Below, one piece after another: positions 1 through 6,006 of a DNA stretch of 6,006 bases. The notes beneath the pieces are model-generated. The model had not been told where the DNA came from. It was given only the letters and a program-made list of their open reading frames with translations, and did not search any database. Both the position numbers and the translations under genes were made by a program. Origin of the DNA: Rhodospirillaceae bacterium (GTDB taxonomy: Bacteria; Pseudomonadota; Alphaproteobacteria; Rhodospirillales; 2-02-FULL-58-16); assembly GCA_030623425.1 (NCBI GenBank), contig JAUXMA010000112.1, positions 1 through 6,006 on the forward strand, in the 5' to 3' direction. Within the stretch, counting starts at the first letter, position 1, and every line of letters begins with the position of its first letter.

Positions 1-222
1 GGCCTCGATGATCAGGACGCCCGGCATGATGGGTTGGGACGGAAAATGACCCTGGAAAAAGGCCTCGTTGATGGAAACGTTTTTAACGCCGACGGCGCGG
101 GTGTCGGCGACCAAGCCGATCACCTTGTCAATCATCAGGAAAGGATAGCGATGCGGGATCTTTTCCTTGATCCGGTTGATGTCGAGGGTTTTTCCCAGCG
201 TCGATGGTGAGTCCTCGTCCAT
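1..222 (-). CDS. fabZ: 3-hydroxyacyl-[acyl-carrier-protein] dehydratase FabZ, N-terminal part (3' end outside window)
   Basis: FabZ dehydrates 3-hydroxyacyl-ACP to trans-2-enoyl-ACP in type II fatty acid elongation, in the cytosol. It competes with LpxA and LpxD for 3-hydroxyacyl-ACP and so balances phospholipid against lipid A. The first 74 codons are present, about half of the usual 150 aa. The translation starts [20 protein letters not shown]. It includes [13 protein letters not shown] (22-34), the family's opening motif, and [20 protein letters not shown] (55-74). His59 is the catalytic histidine, and Glu73 at the window edge is the partner acidic residue of the IEAMAQ motif. Residues before about 13 form a short, poorly conserved N-terminal extension. 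The ATG at 222-220 lies 3 nt after the lpxD TAG and has only a weak purine-rich AAGAGA upstream, which suggests translational coupling. The reading frame is open to position 1. lpxA is expected next, by analogy with related operons. Confidence 0.96.
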   Translation of the reverse strand, partial: MDEDSPSTLGKTLDINRIKEKIPHRYPFLMIDKVIGLVADTRAVGVKNVSINEAFFQGHFPSQPIMPGVLIIEA

Positions 223-225
223 CGT

Positions 226-1239
226 CTATCTCTTGCTCATGCGTTTGATGAAGGCAACGCCCCTCAGCCACTCGCGCATGGGAACCGCCGGAAAGCCGCC
301 CACGGTTGTCCCGGCATCGATGTCACGCATGACGCCGCCGCGGGCGGCGATACGGACGCCGTCACCGATGCGCAAATGCCCCGCCAAGCCGACTTGGCCA
401 CCCAGCATGACGGAATCCCCGATCATGGTGCTCCCGGATATCCCGACCTGTGAGACGACCACGCAATTCCGTCCAAGCCGCACGTTATGGCCAATCTGCA
501 CCAAATTATCAATTTTGCAGCCGCCGCCGATCACGGTATCGGATGCGGCGCCGCGATCTATGGTGGTGTTGGCGCCGATCTCGACGTCATCGCCGATGCG
601 TACGCGGCCAAGCTGCGGCACCTTGATATGTTGTTTCTCGCCAAGGGCAAAGCCGAAACCGTCCTGCCCGATACGGACGCCGGGATGGATGATGACGCGG
701 CTGCCGGCGATCAGATAGGACAGGGTAACCGAAGGACCAATCCGGCAGTCGTCGCCCAGAACCACCCCGCCGCCGATGACGGTGTTGGCGCCGATGCGGC
801 AGCGACGGCCGATCTCGGCGCCGGCTCCGATCACCACGCCCGGTTCAATCCGGCAGCCCTCGCCGATCGCCGCCCGATCGGAGACGGAAGCCGACGGAGC
901 GGTGGCTGGCTCCGGCGCCGGCTCCGGATAAAAGGCGTCGGCGACGCGAGCAAAGCCGTGGCAGGGCTCCTTTGTCAGCAACAAGGTCATATGCGAAGAC
1001 GCTTTCGAGGCCAAACCGGGATCGACGAGGCAAACGCCGGCCCGGCTTTCCGTGAAGAGAGAAAGATAGAGCTTGTTGTCGAGAAAACTGATCTCGCCGG
1101 GCCCCGCCTCATCCAAAGGAGCAACATCGGATATCACGATCTCTGGATCCGCGCCTTTGCCGAGCTCCGCGCGGGAAATTTCCGCCACTTCTTGCAAGCT
1201 GAAAGGTCCAGCTACGGAAAAAAAGCGCGGATCGGGCAT
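226..1239 (-). CDS. lpxD: UDP-3-O-(3-hydroxyacyl)glucosamine N-acyltransferase
   Basis: LpxD transfers a 3-hydroxyacyl chain from acyl carrier protein to the 2-amino group of UDP-3-O-acyl-glucosamine, the third step of lipid A synthesis, in the cytosol. The 337-aa length matches the family (about 340). The N-terminal uridine-binding domain covers about 1-103, with [10 protein letters not shown] at 50-59. It is followed by a proline/alanine linker, [14 protein letters not shown] (104-117). A left-handed beta-helix of hexapeptide repeats ([LIV]GxxxxI-like) occupies about 118-308. The catalytic His is His251 in QIGHNV, equivalent to E. coli His239, and a second conserved His is His288 in GGQVGLAGH, equivalent to E. 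coli His276. The block [14 protein letters not shown] (185-198) is typical of LpxD. A helical, basic C-terminus (about 320-337) ends the protein, as expected for the acyl-carrier-protein-binding extension. The ribosome binding site is weak (GGA 9 nt upstream); the ATG lies 3 nt after the skp TAG, suggesting coupled translation. All key residues are intact. Confidence 0.97.
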   Translation of the reverse strand: MPDPRFFSVAGPFSLQEVAEISRAELGKGADPEIVISDVAPLDEAGPGEISFLDNKLYLSLFTESRAGVCLVDPGLASKASSHMTLLLTKEPCHGFARVADAFYPEPAPEPATAPSASVSDRAAIGEGCRIEPGVVIGAGAEIGRRCRIGANTVIGGGVVLGDDCRIGPSVTLSYLIAGSRVIIHPGVRIGQDGFGFALGEKQHIKVPQLGRVRIGDDVEIGANTTIDRGAASDTVIGGGCKIDNLVQIGHNVRLGRNCVVVSQVGISGSTMIGDSVMLGGQVGLAGHLRIGDGVRIAARGGVMRDIDAGTTVGGFPAVPMREWLRGVAFIKRMSKR

Positions 1240-1242
1240 GAC

Positions 1243-1830
1243 CTATTTTCCGATGTCGGGGATTTTCAAGGACGGCATTTTCTCTTCGACTATCTGCAAG
1301 ACCTCTTTGGTGATCGACAGGGCCGGAGCGACGAGAACCGTCTGCTCCTTTCTCAGGATCAGGGTCAGTTTTTTTTTCTTGGCCATGTCGGCGACGATAT
1401 CGGTTAATGTCAGCTCGACTTTGCGCATGGCATTGGCCATGGCCCCGTCCAGTTCCTGTTTACGCTTTTGCACCAGACGCTGGACCTCGACAACGCGCTG
1501 TTGGAACTTGCGGCGTTCCTCGGCAAAGGCATCGGGCGTAAGGATGGTGCGCTTTCTGGCCAGTTCCTTGTCGGCGTCGCGGAGCACCTCTTCCTCTTTC
1601 TGGATATCGGCTTGAAAGGCGTCGCGGAACTTTCCGATCTGGTTGCGGATGTCCTTGACGACGGAAGCCTTGCGGCGGATTTCATTGATATCGATGACGG
1701 CGACGTTTATATAGGAATAATCTGCTTCGGCTGGTTCCTTGGGGGGCTCCTGAGCCACCGCCGGGTTTTCCGAGACTCCATACAATATCAACACACCAAG
1801 AATGAAAACTGTGGCTCTCGTCAAATCCAT
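1243..1830 (-). CDS. skp: Periplasmic chaperone, Skp/OmpH family
   Basis: Skp is a trimeric, jellyfish-shaped periplasmic chaperone that holds unfolded outer-membrane proteins on their way to BamA. The 195-aa product is slightly longer than E. coli Skp (161 aa). It has a signal peptide with a hydrophobic core at about 6-19 and likely cleavage after AVA (residue 26). A proline/glutamate-rich stretch follows (28-36). A first strand, INVAVIDINEIRRKA (41-55), matches the family's VDVxxI pattern. A long charged helical hairpin, probably coiled coil, spans about 56-150 and forms the tentacle arm. The C-terminal head strands include LTLILRKEQTVLVAPALSIT (155-174). The motif order, charge pattern and position between bamA and lpxD all fit. 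Lys151-154 are encoded by AAG plus nine consecutive A residues (minus strand 1377-1369), a possible slippage site. The gene is 3 nt from both neighbours. Sequence conservation in this family is low, so context contributes to the name. Confidence 0.93.
   Translation of the reverse strand: MDLTRATVFILGVLILYGVSENPAVAQEPPKEPAEADYSYINVAVIDINEIRRKASVVKDIRNQIGKFRDAFQADIQKEEEVLRDADKELARKRTILTPDAFAEERRKFQQRVVEVQRLVQKRKQELDGAMANAMRKVELTLTDIVADMAKKKKLTLILRKEQTVLVAPALSITKEVLQIVEEKMPSLKIPDIGK
1369..1377 (-). repeat. Nine-A homopolymer in skp
   Basis: Nine T residues on the plus strand give AAG-AAA-AAA-AAA-CTG-ACC in the skp reading direction (Lys151-154, Leu, Thr). Loss of one A would read AAG-AAA-AAA-AAC-TGA and stop at once, removing the last 41 residues. 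This is the longest homopolymer I noticed in the window. Confidence 0.9.
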
Positions 1831-1833
1831 GAT

Positions 1834-4107
1834 CTAAAACCTCGTGCCGAAATTGACGCGGACTATTTCGTCTTCGTCGAAGCTTTCCCTGACTATCGGA
1901 ATACCAACATCGATCCCGAGAGGACCGAAAGGTGACATCCAGGTAACGCCGGCGCCCACCGTCACGCGCACGCTGCCGGTATCGTCGACGAAACTTTTCG
2001 ATGGTTCAAGCTGACCGGCGCTTCCGAAATCCGAAAAGATCTTTCCGCCGACGGCAAGTTCGGCCGGCAGTCCGAGAGGGAATCTGAGCTCGGCGGTACC
2101 CGTGTACATCCACTCGCCGCCAAGGGCGTCATCGGTGATATCATCCCTGGGGCCGACGCCGGATGTTTCGAAACCACGCAAGTCGTCGCCGCCGATGTAA
2201 TAGCGATCGGTAAGGTGAACGTCCTTGCCGAGGCCGACGATGTAGCCGGCCTTGCCGTCAAAAGACAGGACCCAGCCGTCCACCAGAGTAAAATATTTCG
2301 CCGCCGTCACAGTGTTGCGGAAATGCCGGATGTTGCCGCCCAGGCCGGCAATGTCGTTTGTCATCCGGACGAGATAGCCCTCCGTCGGGTTGATGGCGCT
2401 GTCGCGGCTATCATAGGCGATGGTGTGCGAAAATTCCGAAAGCGACGTGTTCCCTCTCACGGCCTTGATTAATTGGGAAGCGCTGGAATCGACGTCCGTG
2501 ACTTTTGTATTTTTGGCCGTGTATTTCCAACTCTGGCTCAACCGCTCGGCAATTGGATAACCGCCCCGCAAGGCGCCGCCGGTTATCTCGGAATCGAAGG
2601 AACGGGCGTCCTGCAGGTCCTTCCTGACGTGGAACACGTCAATGCCCGCGGTTACCTCACGATCGAGAAAGTACGGTTCGGTGAAGGAAAAATTGATCTG
2701 ACTCTGGCGGGTGGCGATCGTTGCCTTGAAACTCAAATTCTGACCGCGGCCTAACAAATTGCGTTCGTCGATGCCGAAATCGAGCAAGGCGCCGCTGGAC
2801 GAGGAAAACCCCAAACCGAAGGAAACGGAGCCGGTGGGCTTTTCCATTACCTCGACATTGATGATCGCCTTGTCGGGGGCGCTGCCAGGCACCTGTTCGA
2901 CTAGGACTCTCTCAAAGAAATCCAGATTCTGGATCCGTTGCCTGGAGCGCCGCAATTTGGCGGTGTTGAATGCGTCTCCCTCGACCAGACGGAATTCCCT
3001 GCGGATGACGTTGTCGGCCGTCCCCATATTGCCCGCGATATTGATGCGCTCGACGAAAACCCGCGGGCCTTCATTGATTTCAAAGGTCACGCTGACGGTC
3101 CGGGTTTCGCGGTCTCGGTTGATGCGCGGGCGGATGTCGATGAAAGCGTAGCCGAGCGTTCCGACGGCGTTGGTCAAACGATCAATGGTTTTTTCCAATT
3201 CCCCGGCATCGTACCAATCGCCTTCTTCGATCTCGATCGTGTCGATAACGTCTTTCTCATCGAGGTTGCGGAGACGGGCGTCGATGACAACACTGCCAAA
3301 CTGGTAGCGAACGCCTTCTTCCACCGTAAAAGTGATGAAAAAGTCCTTGCGGTCGGGTGTCAGTTCGGCGATAGCCGAGGCGACCCGAAAATCAGCGTGT
3401 CCGTTCGACAGGTAGAAACGGCGCAGCAATTCCCGGTCCAGGGTCATTCGATCGGCATCAAAGGTATCGTCGGAGGAGAAAAAACGGTACCAGCGGGATT
3501 CCCGGGTCCGAATGACCTCGCGCAGCCGCGAATCGCTGAATTCGCGGTTGCCGACAAAACGGATCTTGCGGACAAAGGTTTCCTCGCCTTCGGCGATTTC
3601 AAAGACCAGATCGATGCGGTTTTGCGGAAGCTGGATAACTTTTGGTTCAACCGTCGCCGCAAAATGGCCCCGTGACCGGTACAAGGTCAAAATCCGCTTG
3701 ACGTCGTTTTGCACTTTTGTGCGGGTATAGATAATGCGTGGACGCAAGCTCACTTCCGCATCCAGGGACTCGTCGCCGATCCCTTTGTTTCCCTCGAAGG
3801 CGATCCGATTGATAACCGGATTTTCAACCACGCTGATGACGAGGGTGCTGCCTTCTCGCCGCAAGGTCACGTCAGCGAACAGACCGGTGGCGAAAAGGGA
3901 CTTAAGCGAACGGTCGATACGAGCGGTATCGAAGGGATCGCCCTTCTGAATCAGAAGGTAGGAAATGACCGTCCCAGGCTCGATCCGTTGCGTTCCCTCG
4001 ACGATGATATCGTGCACCGTATCGACGGATTGGGCCGCCGCCGAAGACGTCAGACCCAGAACCGTTGTCAACCAGCAAAACACGATGATGCGAACCAAGT
4101 GCCGCAA
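1834..4107 (-). CDS. bamA: Outer membrane protein assembly factor BamA (Omp85 family), TTG start
   Basis: BamA is the essential core of the BAM complex and folds beta-barrel proteins into the outer membrane. From the TTG at 4107 the product has 757 residues, close to E. coli BamA (about 810). The signal peptide has a basic n-region (MRHLVR), a hydrophobic core and a probable cleavage site after SSAAA (residue 25). Five POTRA domains follow at about 31-97, 98-178, 179-268, 269-351 and 352-426; POTRA3 includes the insertion RWYRFFSSDDTFD (205-217). The rest is the 16-stranded barrel, beginning near SVSFGLGF (427-434). It contains GGDDLRGFE (639-647), the loop-6 (V/I/L)RGF motif of Omp85 proteins, and ends VNFGTRF with the C-terminal Phe typical of outer-membrane barrels. 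No in-frame ATG exists before the signal peptide: the frame runs back to the rseP TGA with only TTG codons (4119, 4107, 4098). The gene is 24 nt after rseP and 3 nt before skp. Its chaperone partner Skp is encoded next. Confidence 0.97.
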   Translation of the reverse strand: MRHLVRIIVFCWLTTVLGLTSSAAAQSVDTVHDIIVEGTQRIEPGTVISYLLIQKGDPFDTARIDRSLKSLFATGLFADVTLRREGSTLVISVVENPVINRIAFEGNKGIGDESLDAEVSLRPRIIYTRTKVQNDVKRILTLYRSRGHFAATVEPKVIQLPQNRIDLVFEIAEGEETFVRKIRFVGNREFSDSRLREVIRTRESRWYRFFSSDDTFDADRMTLDRELLRRFYLSNGHADFRVASAIAELTPDRKDFFITFTVEEGVRYQFGSVVIDARLRNLDEKDVIDTIEIEEGDWYDAGELEKTIDRLTNAVGTLGYAFIDIRPRINRDRETRTVSVTFEINEGPRVFVERINIAGNMGTADNVIRREFRLVEGDAFNTAKLRRSRQRIQNLDFFERVLVEQVPGSAPDKAIINVEVMEKPTGSVSFGLGFSSSSGALLDFGIDERNLLGRGQNLSFKATIATRQSQINFSFTEPYFLDREVTAGIDVFHVRKDLQDARSFDSEITGGALRGGYPIAERLSQSWKYTAKNTKVTDVDSSASQLIKAVRGNTSLSEFSHTIAYDSRDSAINPTEGYLVRMTNDIAGLGGNIRHFRNTVTAAKYFTLVDGWVLSFDGKAGYIVGLGKDVHLTDRYYIGGDDLRGFETSGVGPRDDITDDALGGEWMYTGTAELRFPLGLPAELAVGGKIFSDFGSAGQLEPSKSFVDDTGSVRVTVGAGVTWMSPFGPLGIDVGIPIVRESFDEDEIVRVNFGTRF
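1840..1843 (-). promoter_or_regulatory. Ribosome binding site (GAGG) for skp inside the end of bamA
   Basis: On the minus strand GAGG lies within the last codons of bamA, 9 nt before the skp ATG at 1830. It supports that start and suggests that skp translation is coupled to termination of bamA, whose TAG lies between the element and the ATG. Confidence 0.5.
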
Positions 4108-4111
4108 GCAT

Positions 4112-4117
4112 TCCTCC
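4112..4117 (-). promoter_or_regulatory. Shine-Dalgarno GGAGGA that decides the bamA start
   Basis: On the minus strand the sequence reads GGAGGAATGCTTGCGG. The GGAGG core (4117-4113) is followed by 5 nt and then TTG at 4107-4105, in frame with BamA. An ATG at 4111-4109 begins only one nucleotide after the core and is out of frame. The more upstream in-frame TTG at 4119-4117 shares its last base with this element and has no Shine-Dalgarno of its own. The 4107 TTG is therefore the best-supported start. Confidence 0.75.
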
Positions 4118-4131
4118 AATAAAAAGAGTGA

Positions 4132-5259
4132 TCACGTGAAGAGTTGTTTAATAAACTCGAACACCTTGAGGTACACCAAATCGTTCCACGTCGCGAAGAT
4201 CATAAGGAGAAATACCAGAATCAAGCCGAAACGGAAACCGTATTCTTGCGCCCGGGGGCCTAAAGGCCGGCCGAGGATGGCCTCGGCCGCGTAAAAGACC
4301 AGATGGCCGCCGTCCAAGACCGGGATCGGAAAAAGATTGATCAGACCCAGATTCACGGACAAAGCCGCCAGGAAAAAGATGCAGTTAATGGGGTCCTGGC
4401 ACATTTGTCCTGAAAATTGGGCAATCCTGATCACCCCGCCCAGTTCTTCCGTGGACCGGGAGCCGGTGATCATTTTGCCGACGCTGGAGAGAATTTGCGT
4501 GGCCAGCCCGAACGATCTTTCCACCGCCATCCAGGTTGCCGTAAACGGGTTCTGGCGTTCGTACTCAACCTGCTCGGGATCCGGCATCACGCCCAAAAGG
4601 CCATATTCTCTTTCCATTCCTTGATCGTCCACGAACTTGTGGACTGTAGGCGTTGCTTGCAAGGACAAGTCGACGCCGTCGCGGCGGATAAGGATGTCGA
4701 TGCGGACAGCCGGATTCGCCCTGACGATGCGGCGTAAATCACTGAACCAGGCGATGGTTTGTCCATTGATGCTCAAAATACGGTCGCCCGGCTTGAGACC
4801 GGCCTCGGACGCCGCGCTTTCCGGCTGCACCTCGCCGACGACGGCTAACGGCACAGGCAAACCGACGATGGTGAACAAACCGGCGAGGACAATGAAAGCG
4901 AACAAAAAATTAGCGATGGGGCCGGCGGCGACGATGGCGGTGCGTTGGCTAAGCCGCTTGTGATAGAAGGAAACGGCCCGCTCCTCCGGCGTCATGGGTC
5001 GTTGATCTTCGGCGCCGCCGGCGGTGTCGACCTCACCGAACATTTTGACGTAGCCGCCCAAAGGCACGGCGCTGATTTTCCATCGCGTCCCGGCGCTGTC
5101 GTTCCAACCGTATATTTCGGGGCCGAAGCCAATGGAGAAAACCTCGACCCGCACGCCATTGTATCGGGCCAGCACGTAATGACCCAGCTCATGAACGAAC
5201 ACCAGGATCGTCAGCACGATAAGAAAGATGACTATGTAATCCCAAAAGAATTCAAGCAT
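4132..5259 (-). CDS. rseP: RseP/MmpA-type site-2 intramembrane zinc metalloprotease
   Basis: A 375-aa inner-membrane protease of the M50 family, which cuts membrane-anchored substrates, classically the sigma-E anti-sigma factor RseA after DegS cleavage, and in Caulobacter (MmpA) the polarity factor PodJ. The zinc motif HELGH is at residues 23-27 in the first membrane segment (about 8-29). A second segment lies at about 107-133. A single PDZ-like domain follows at about 138-215, with GLKPGDRILSINGQ at 154-167. The third conserved motif, NLFPIPVLDGGH (308-319), supplies the zinc-ligand Asp316 in LDG, and a last segment spans about 343-358. All catalytic residues are present. E. coli RseP is about 450 aa with two PDZ domains, so this is the shorter form. 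Two cysteines, C287 and C293, lie just before the third segment on the predicted periplasmic side. The ATG is the only start in the open frame. The natural substrate in this organism cannot be told from the window. Confidence 0.96.
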   Translation of the reverse strand: MLEFFWDYIVIFLIVLTILVFVHELGHYVLARYNGVRVEVFSIGFGPEIYGWNDSAGTRWKISAVPLGGYVKMFGEVDTAGGAEDQRPMTPEERAVSFYHKRLSQRTAIVAAGPIANFLFAFIVLAGLFTIVGLPVPLAVVGEVQPESAASEAGLKPGDRILSINGQTIAWFSDLRRIVRANPAVRIDILIRRDGVDLSLQATPTVHKFVDDQGMEREYGLLGVMPDPEQVEYERQNPFTATWMAVERSFGLATQILSSVGKMITGSRSTEELGGVIRIAQFSGQMCQDPINCIFFLAALSVNLGLINLFPIPVLDGGHLVFYAAEAILGRPLGPRAQEYGFRFGLILVFLLMIFATWNDLVYLKVFEFIKQLFT

Positions 5260-5328
5260 TTCAGCAACCTGCCATGCGATCCCCGCGCGCCGGCGGAAAT
5301 CTCATGCCCTTGGCGGATGTCATGGAAA
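5260..5328 (-). other. dxr-rseP intergenic gap with rseP ribosome binding region
   Basis: This 69-nt gap is the longest non-coding stretch in the window. Read on the minus strand, it contains a GC-rich patch (5281-5296) and, close to rseP, an AGG (5268-5270) 8 nt before the ATG, the only plausible ribosome binding site for rseP. A five-codon ORF encoding M-A-G-C (5261-5275) starts 5 nt after a GGGG and stops one nucleotide before the rseP ATG. I see no convincing -35/-10 promoter pair and no hairpin followed by a T tract, so dxr and rseP are probably co-transcribed. The frame upstream of the rseP ATG meets a TGA at 5302-5304 with no other start codon in between, which supports the chosen rseP start. 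Confidence 0.55.
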
Positions 5329-6006
5329 TCAATATGTAATCAATCCTTTGGCAATGTCACGGGCCTCGTTGTCGGCGTTGATGACATCGGCAAGGCTTTC
5401 CAGGCGGAAGTCGGGCGCCGCCTCAAGGGTTTGCTCGACGATGCGGACGATATCGAGAAAGCCGATGCGGCCGCCAAGAAAGCTCTCCACCGCGACTTCG
5501 TTGGCGGCGTTCATGACGGCCGGCGCGCCGCCGCCGGCTTGCAACGCCTCGCGGGCCACTCTCAGGGCCGGGAAACGTTCCTGGTTCGGGGCTTCGAAGG
5601 TAAGATCGCCGATTTCGGCCAGGGACAGACGCGGCGCCGGTGTCGGCATGCGTTTCGGCCAGCCGAGGGCATAGGAGATGGGAGTGCGCATGTCGGGTGT
5701 ACTCAACTGGGCCAAGACCGCGCCATCGACGTAATCGACAAGGCTGTGCACCACCGACTGGGGATGCACCAGGATCTCGATGCGCTCTTCCGGAATGGGA
5801 AAAAGATGGCGGGCCTCGATCAGTTCCAGCCCCTTGTTCATCATGGTCGCGGAATCCACCGAAATCTTGGCGCCCATGTTCCAGTTGGGATGCCTGAGGG
5901 CGTCCTCGGGCCGGGCTGTGGCCATGCGCTCGGTCGACCACTCGCGGAAGGGACCACCGGACGCGGTCAGGATGAGCTGCTCCACGTCGGCCAGCTCCTC
6001 GCCCAC
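5329..6006 (-). CDS. dxr: 1-deoxy-D-xylulose 5-phosphate reductoisomerase, C-terminal part (5' end outside window)
   Basis: Dxr (IspC) is a cytosolic enzyme that rearranges and reduces 1-deoxy-D-xylulose 5-phosphate to 2-C-methyl-D-erythritol 4-phosphate with NADPH and a divalent metal, the committed step of the MEP isoprenoid pathway. The 225 codons seen are the C-terminal part. Signature blocks are LTASGGPFR (local residues 13-21), [20 protein letters not shown] (39-58) and [10 protein letters not shown] (80-89). Adding 170 to local positions matches E. coli numbering: Ser16, His39, Ser52, Asn57, Lys58 and Glu61 correspond to substrate or metal ligands S186, H209, S222, N227, K228 and E231. 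About 170 residues are missing, including the NADPH-binding Rossmann fold and the other metal ligands. The codon at the window edge is GTG, but it is an internal Val, not a start. The gene ends ITY-TGA, 69 nt before rseP, and reads as the upstream member of the same operon. Identification is secure from the motifs. Confidence 0.97.
   Translation of the reverse strand: MGEELADVEQLILTASGGPFREWSTERMATARPEDALRHPNWNMGAKISVDSATMMNKGLELIEARHLFPIPEERIEILVHPQSVVHSLVDYVDGAVLAQLSTPDMRTPISYALGWPKRMPTPAPRLSLAEIGDLTFEAPNQERFPALRVAREALQAGGGAPAVMNAANEVAVESFLGGRIGFLDIVRIVEQTLEAAPDFRLESLADVINADNEARDIAKGLITY

Noticed and set aside
487..1407. Long plus-strand ORF of 306 codons opposite lpxD and skp.
   Set aside because: It lies wholly antisense to two well-identified genes. 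Its translation is rich in A, D, G and R with no recognisable motif, as expected from the complement of GC-rich codons.
2938..3675. Plus-strand ORF of 245 codons opposite bamA.
   Set aside because: It is antisense to the POTRA-coding region, has no family motif, and has no independent promoter or ribosome binding site that I could see.
4117..4119. TTG at 4119 as the bamA start (761 aa).
   Set aside because: No Shine-Dalgarno precedes it, and the strong GGAGG overlaps it and lies at the right distance for the TTG at 4107 instead. The extra residues MEEC would also put acidic residues before the basic n-region of the signal peptide.
3709..4122. Plus-strand ORF of 137 codons opposite the 5' end of bamA.
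   Set aside because: It is a shadow of the bamA signal peptide and POTRA1 codons and shows no domain or motif.
5281..5296. GC-rich partial palindrome between dxr and rseP considered as a terminator or operator.
   Set aside because: The best stem is about 4 bp with a 6-nt loop and there is no T tract after it, so neither a terminator nor a defined operator is supported.
5423..5941. Minus-strand ORF of 172 codons in a second frame within dxr.
   Set aside because: It overlaps the clear Dxr frame with all catalytic motifs; its composition (R, G, H, P rich) is that of a frame-shifted GC-rich gene.
1..6006. A search for a novel system, mobile element, CRISPR array, tRNA or island boundary.
   Set aside because: Every coding stretch is accounted for by a conserved envelope operon. 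No repeat array, terminal inverted repeat, tRNA-like fold or compositional break was seen.

Overview
This window is an ordinary, tightly packed stretch of the conserved envelope-biogenesis operon of a Gram-negative bacterium. All six genes are read on the minus strand, so transcription runs from high to low coordinates: dxr (3' part only, 6006-5329), rseP (5259-4132), bamA (4107-1834), skp/ompH (1830-1243), lpxD (1239-226) and fabZ (5' part only, 222-1).

The organism is most likely an alphaproteobacterium, perhaps of the Rhodospirillales. Three things point that way. First, dxr sits directly upstream of rseP, as in alphaproteobacterial clusters, whereas in E. coli uppS and cdsA lie between them. 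Second, RseP is short (375 aa) with one visible PDZ domain, like Caulobacter MmpA, rather than the two-PDZ enterobacterial form. Third, POTRA3 of BamA carries an insertion with an RWYRFFSSDDTFD motif that I associate with alphaproteobacterial BamA. Base composition is moderately GC-rich throughout and no segment looks foreign. The order-level placement is inference.

The genes serve linked steps of outer-membrane construction. Dxr makes MEP for isoprenoids, including the undecaprenyl carrier lipid. RseP is an inner-membrane site-2 protease used in regulated proteolysis and envelope stress. BamA inserts outer-membrane beta-barrels, and Skp escorts unfolded barrels to it through the periplasm. 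LpxD adds the second acyl pair in lipid A synthesis, and FabZ supplies the dehydration step of fatty acid elongation, sharing the 3-hydroxyacyl-ACP pool with LpxD. In related genomes lpxA normally follows fabZ, just outside the window.

Spacing is tight: 69 nt between dxr and rseP, 24 nt between rseP and the preferred bamA start, and exactly 3 nt at each of the last three junctions. No promoter or terminator could be recognised, no stretch over 300 bases lacks a gene, and I saw no RNA gene, mobile element, CRISPR array or unknown system. The items worth a second look are small: a UUG start for bamA with an overlapping out-of-frame AUG, three successive UAG+3-nt+AUG junctions that leave all six genes in one reading frame, a 9-A run in skp followed by an out-of-frame UGA, a paired-cysteine motif in RseP, and a five-codon mini-ORF ahead of rseP.
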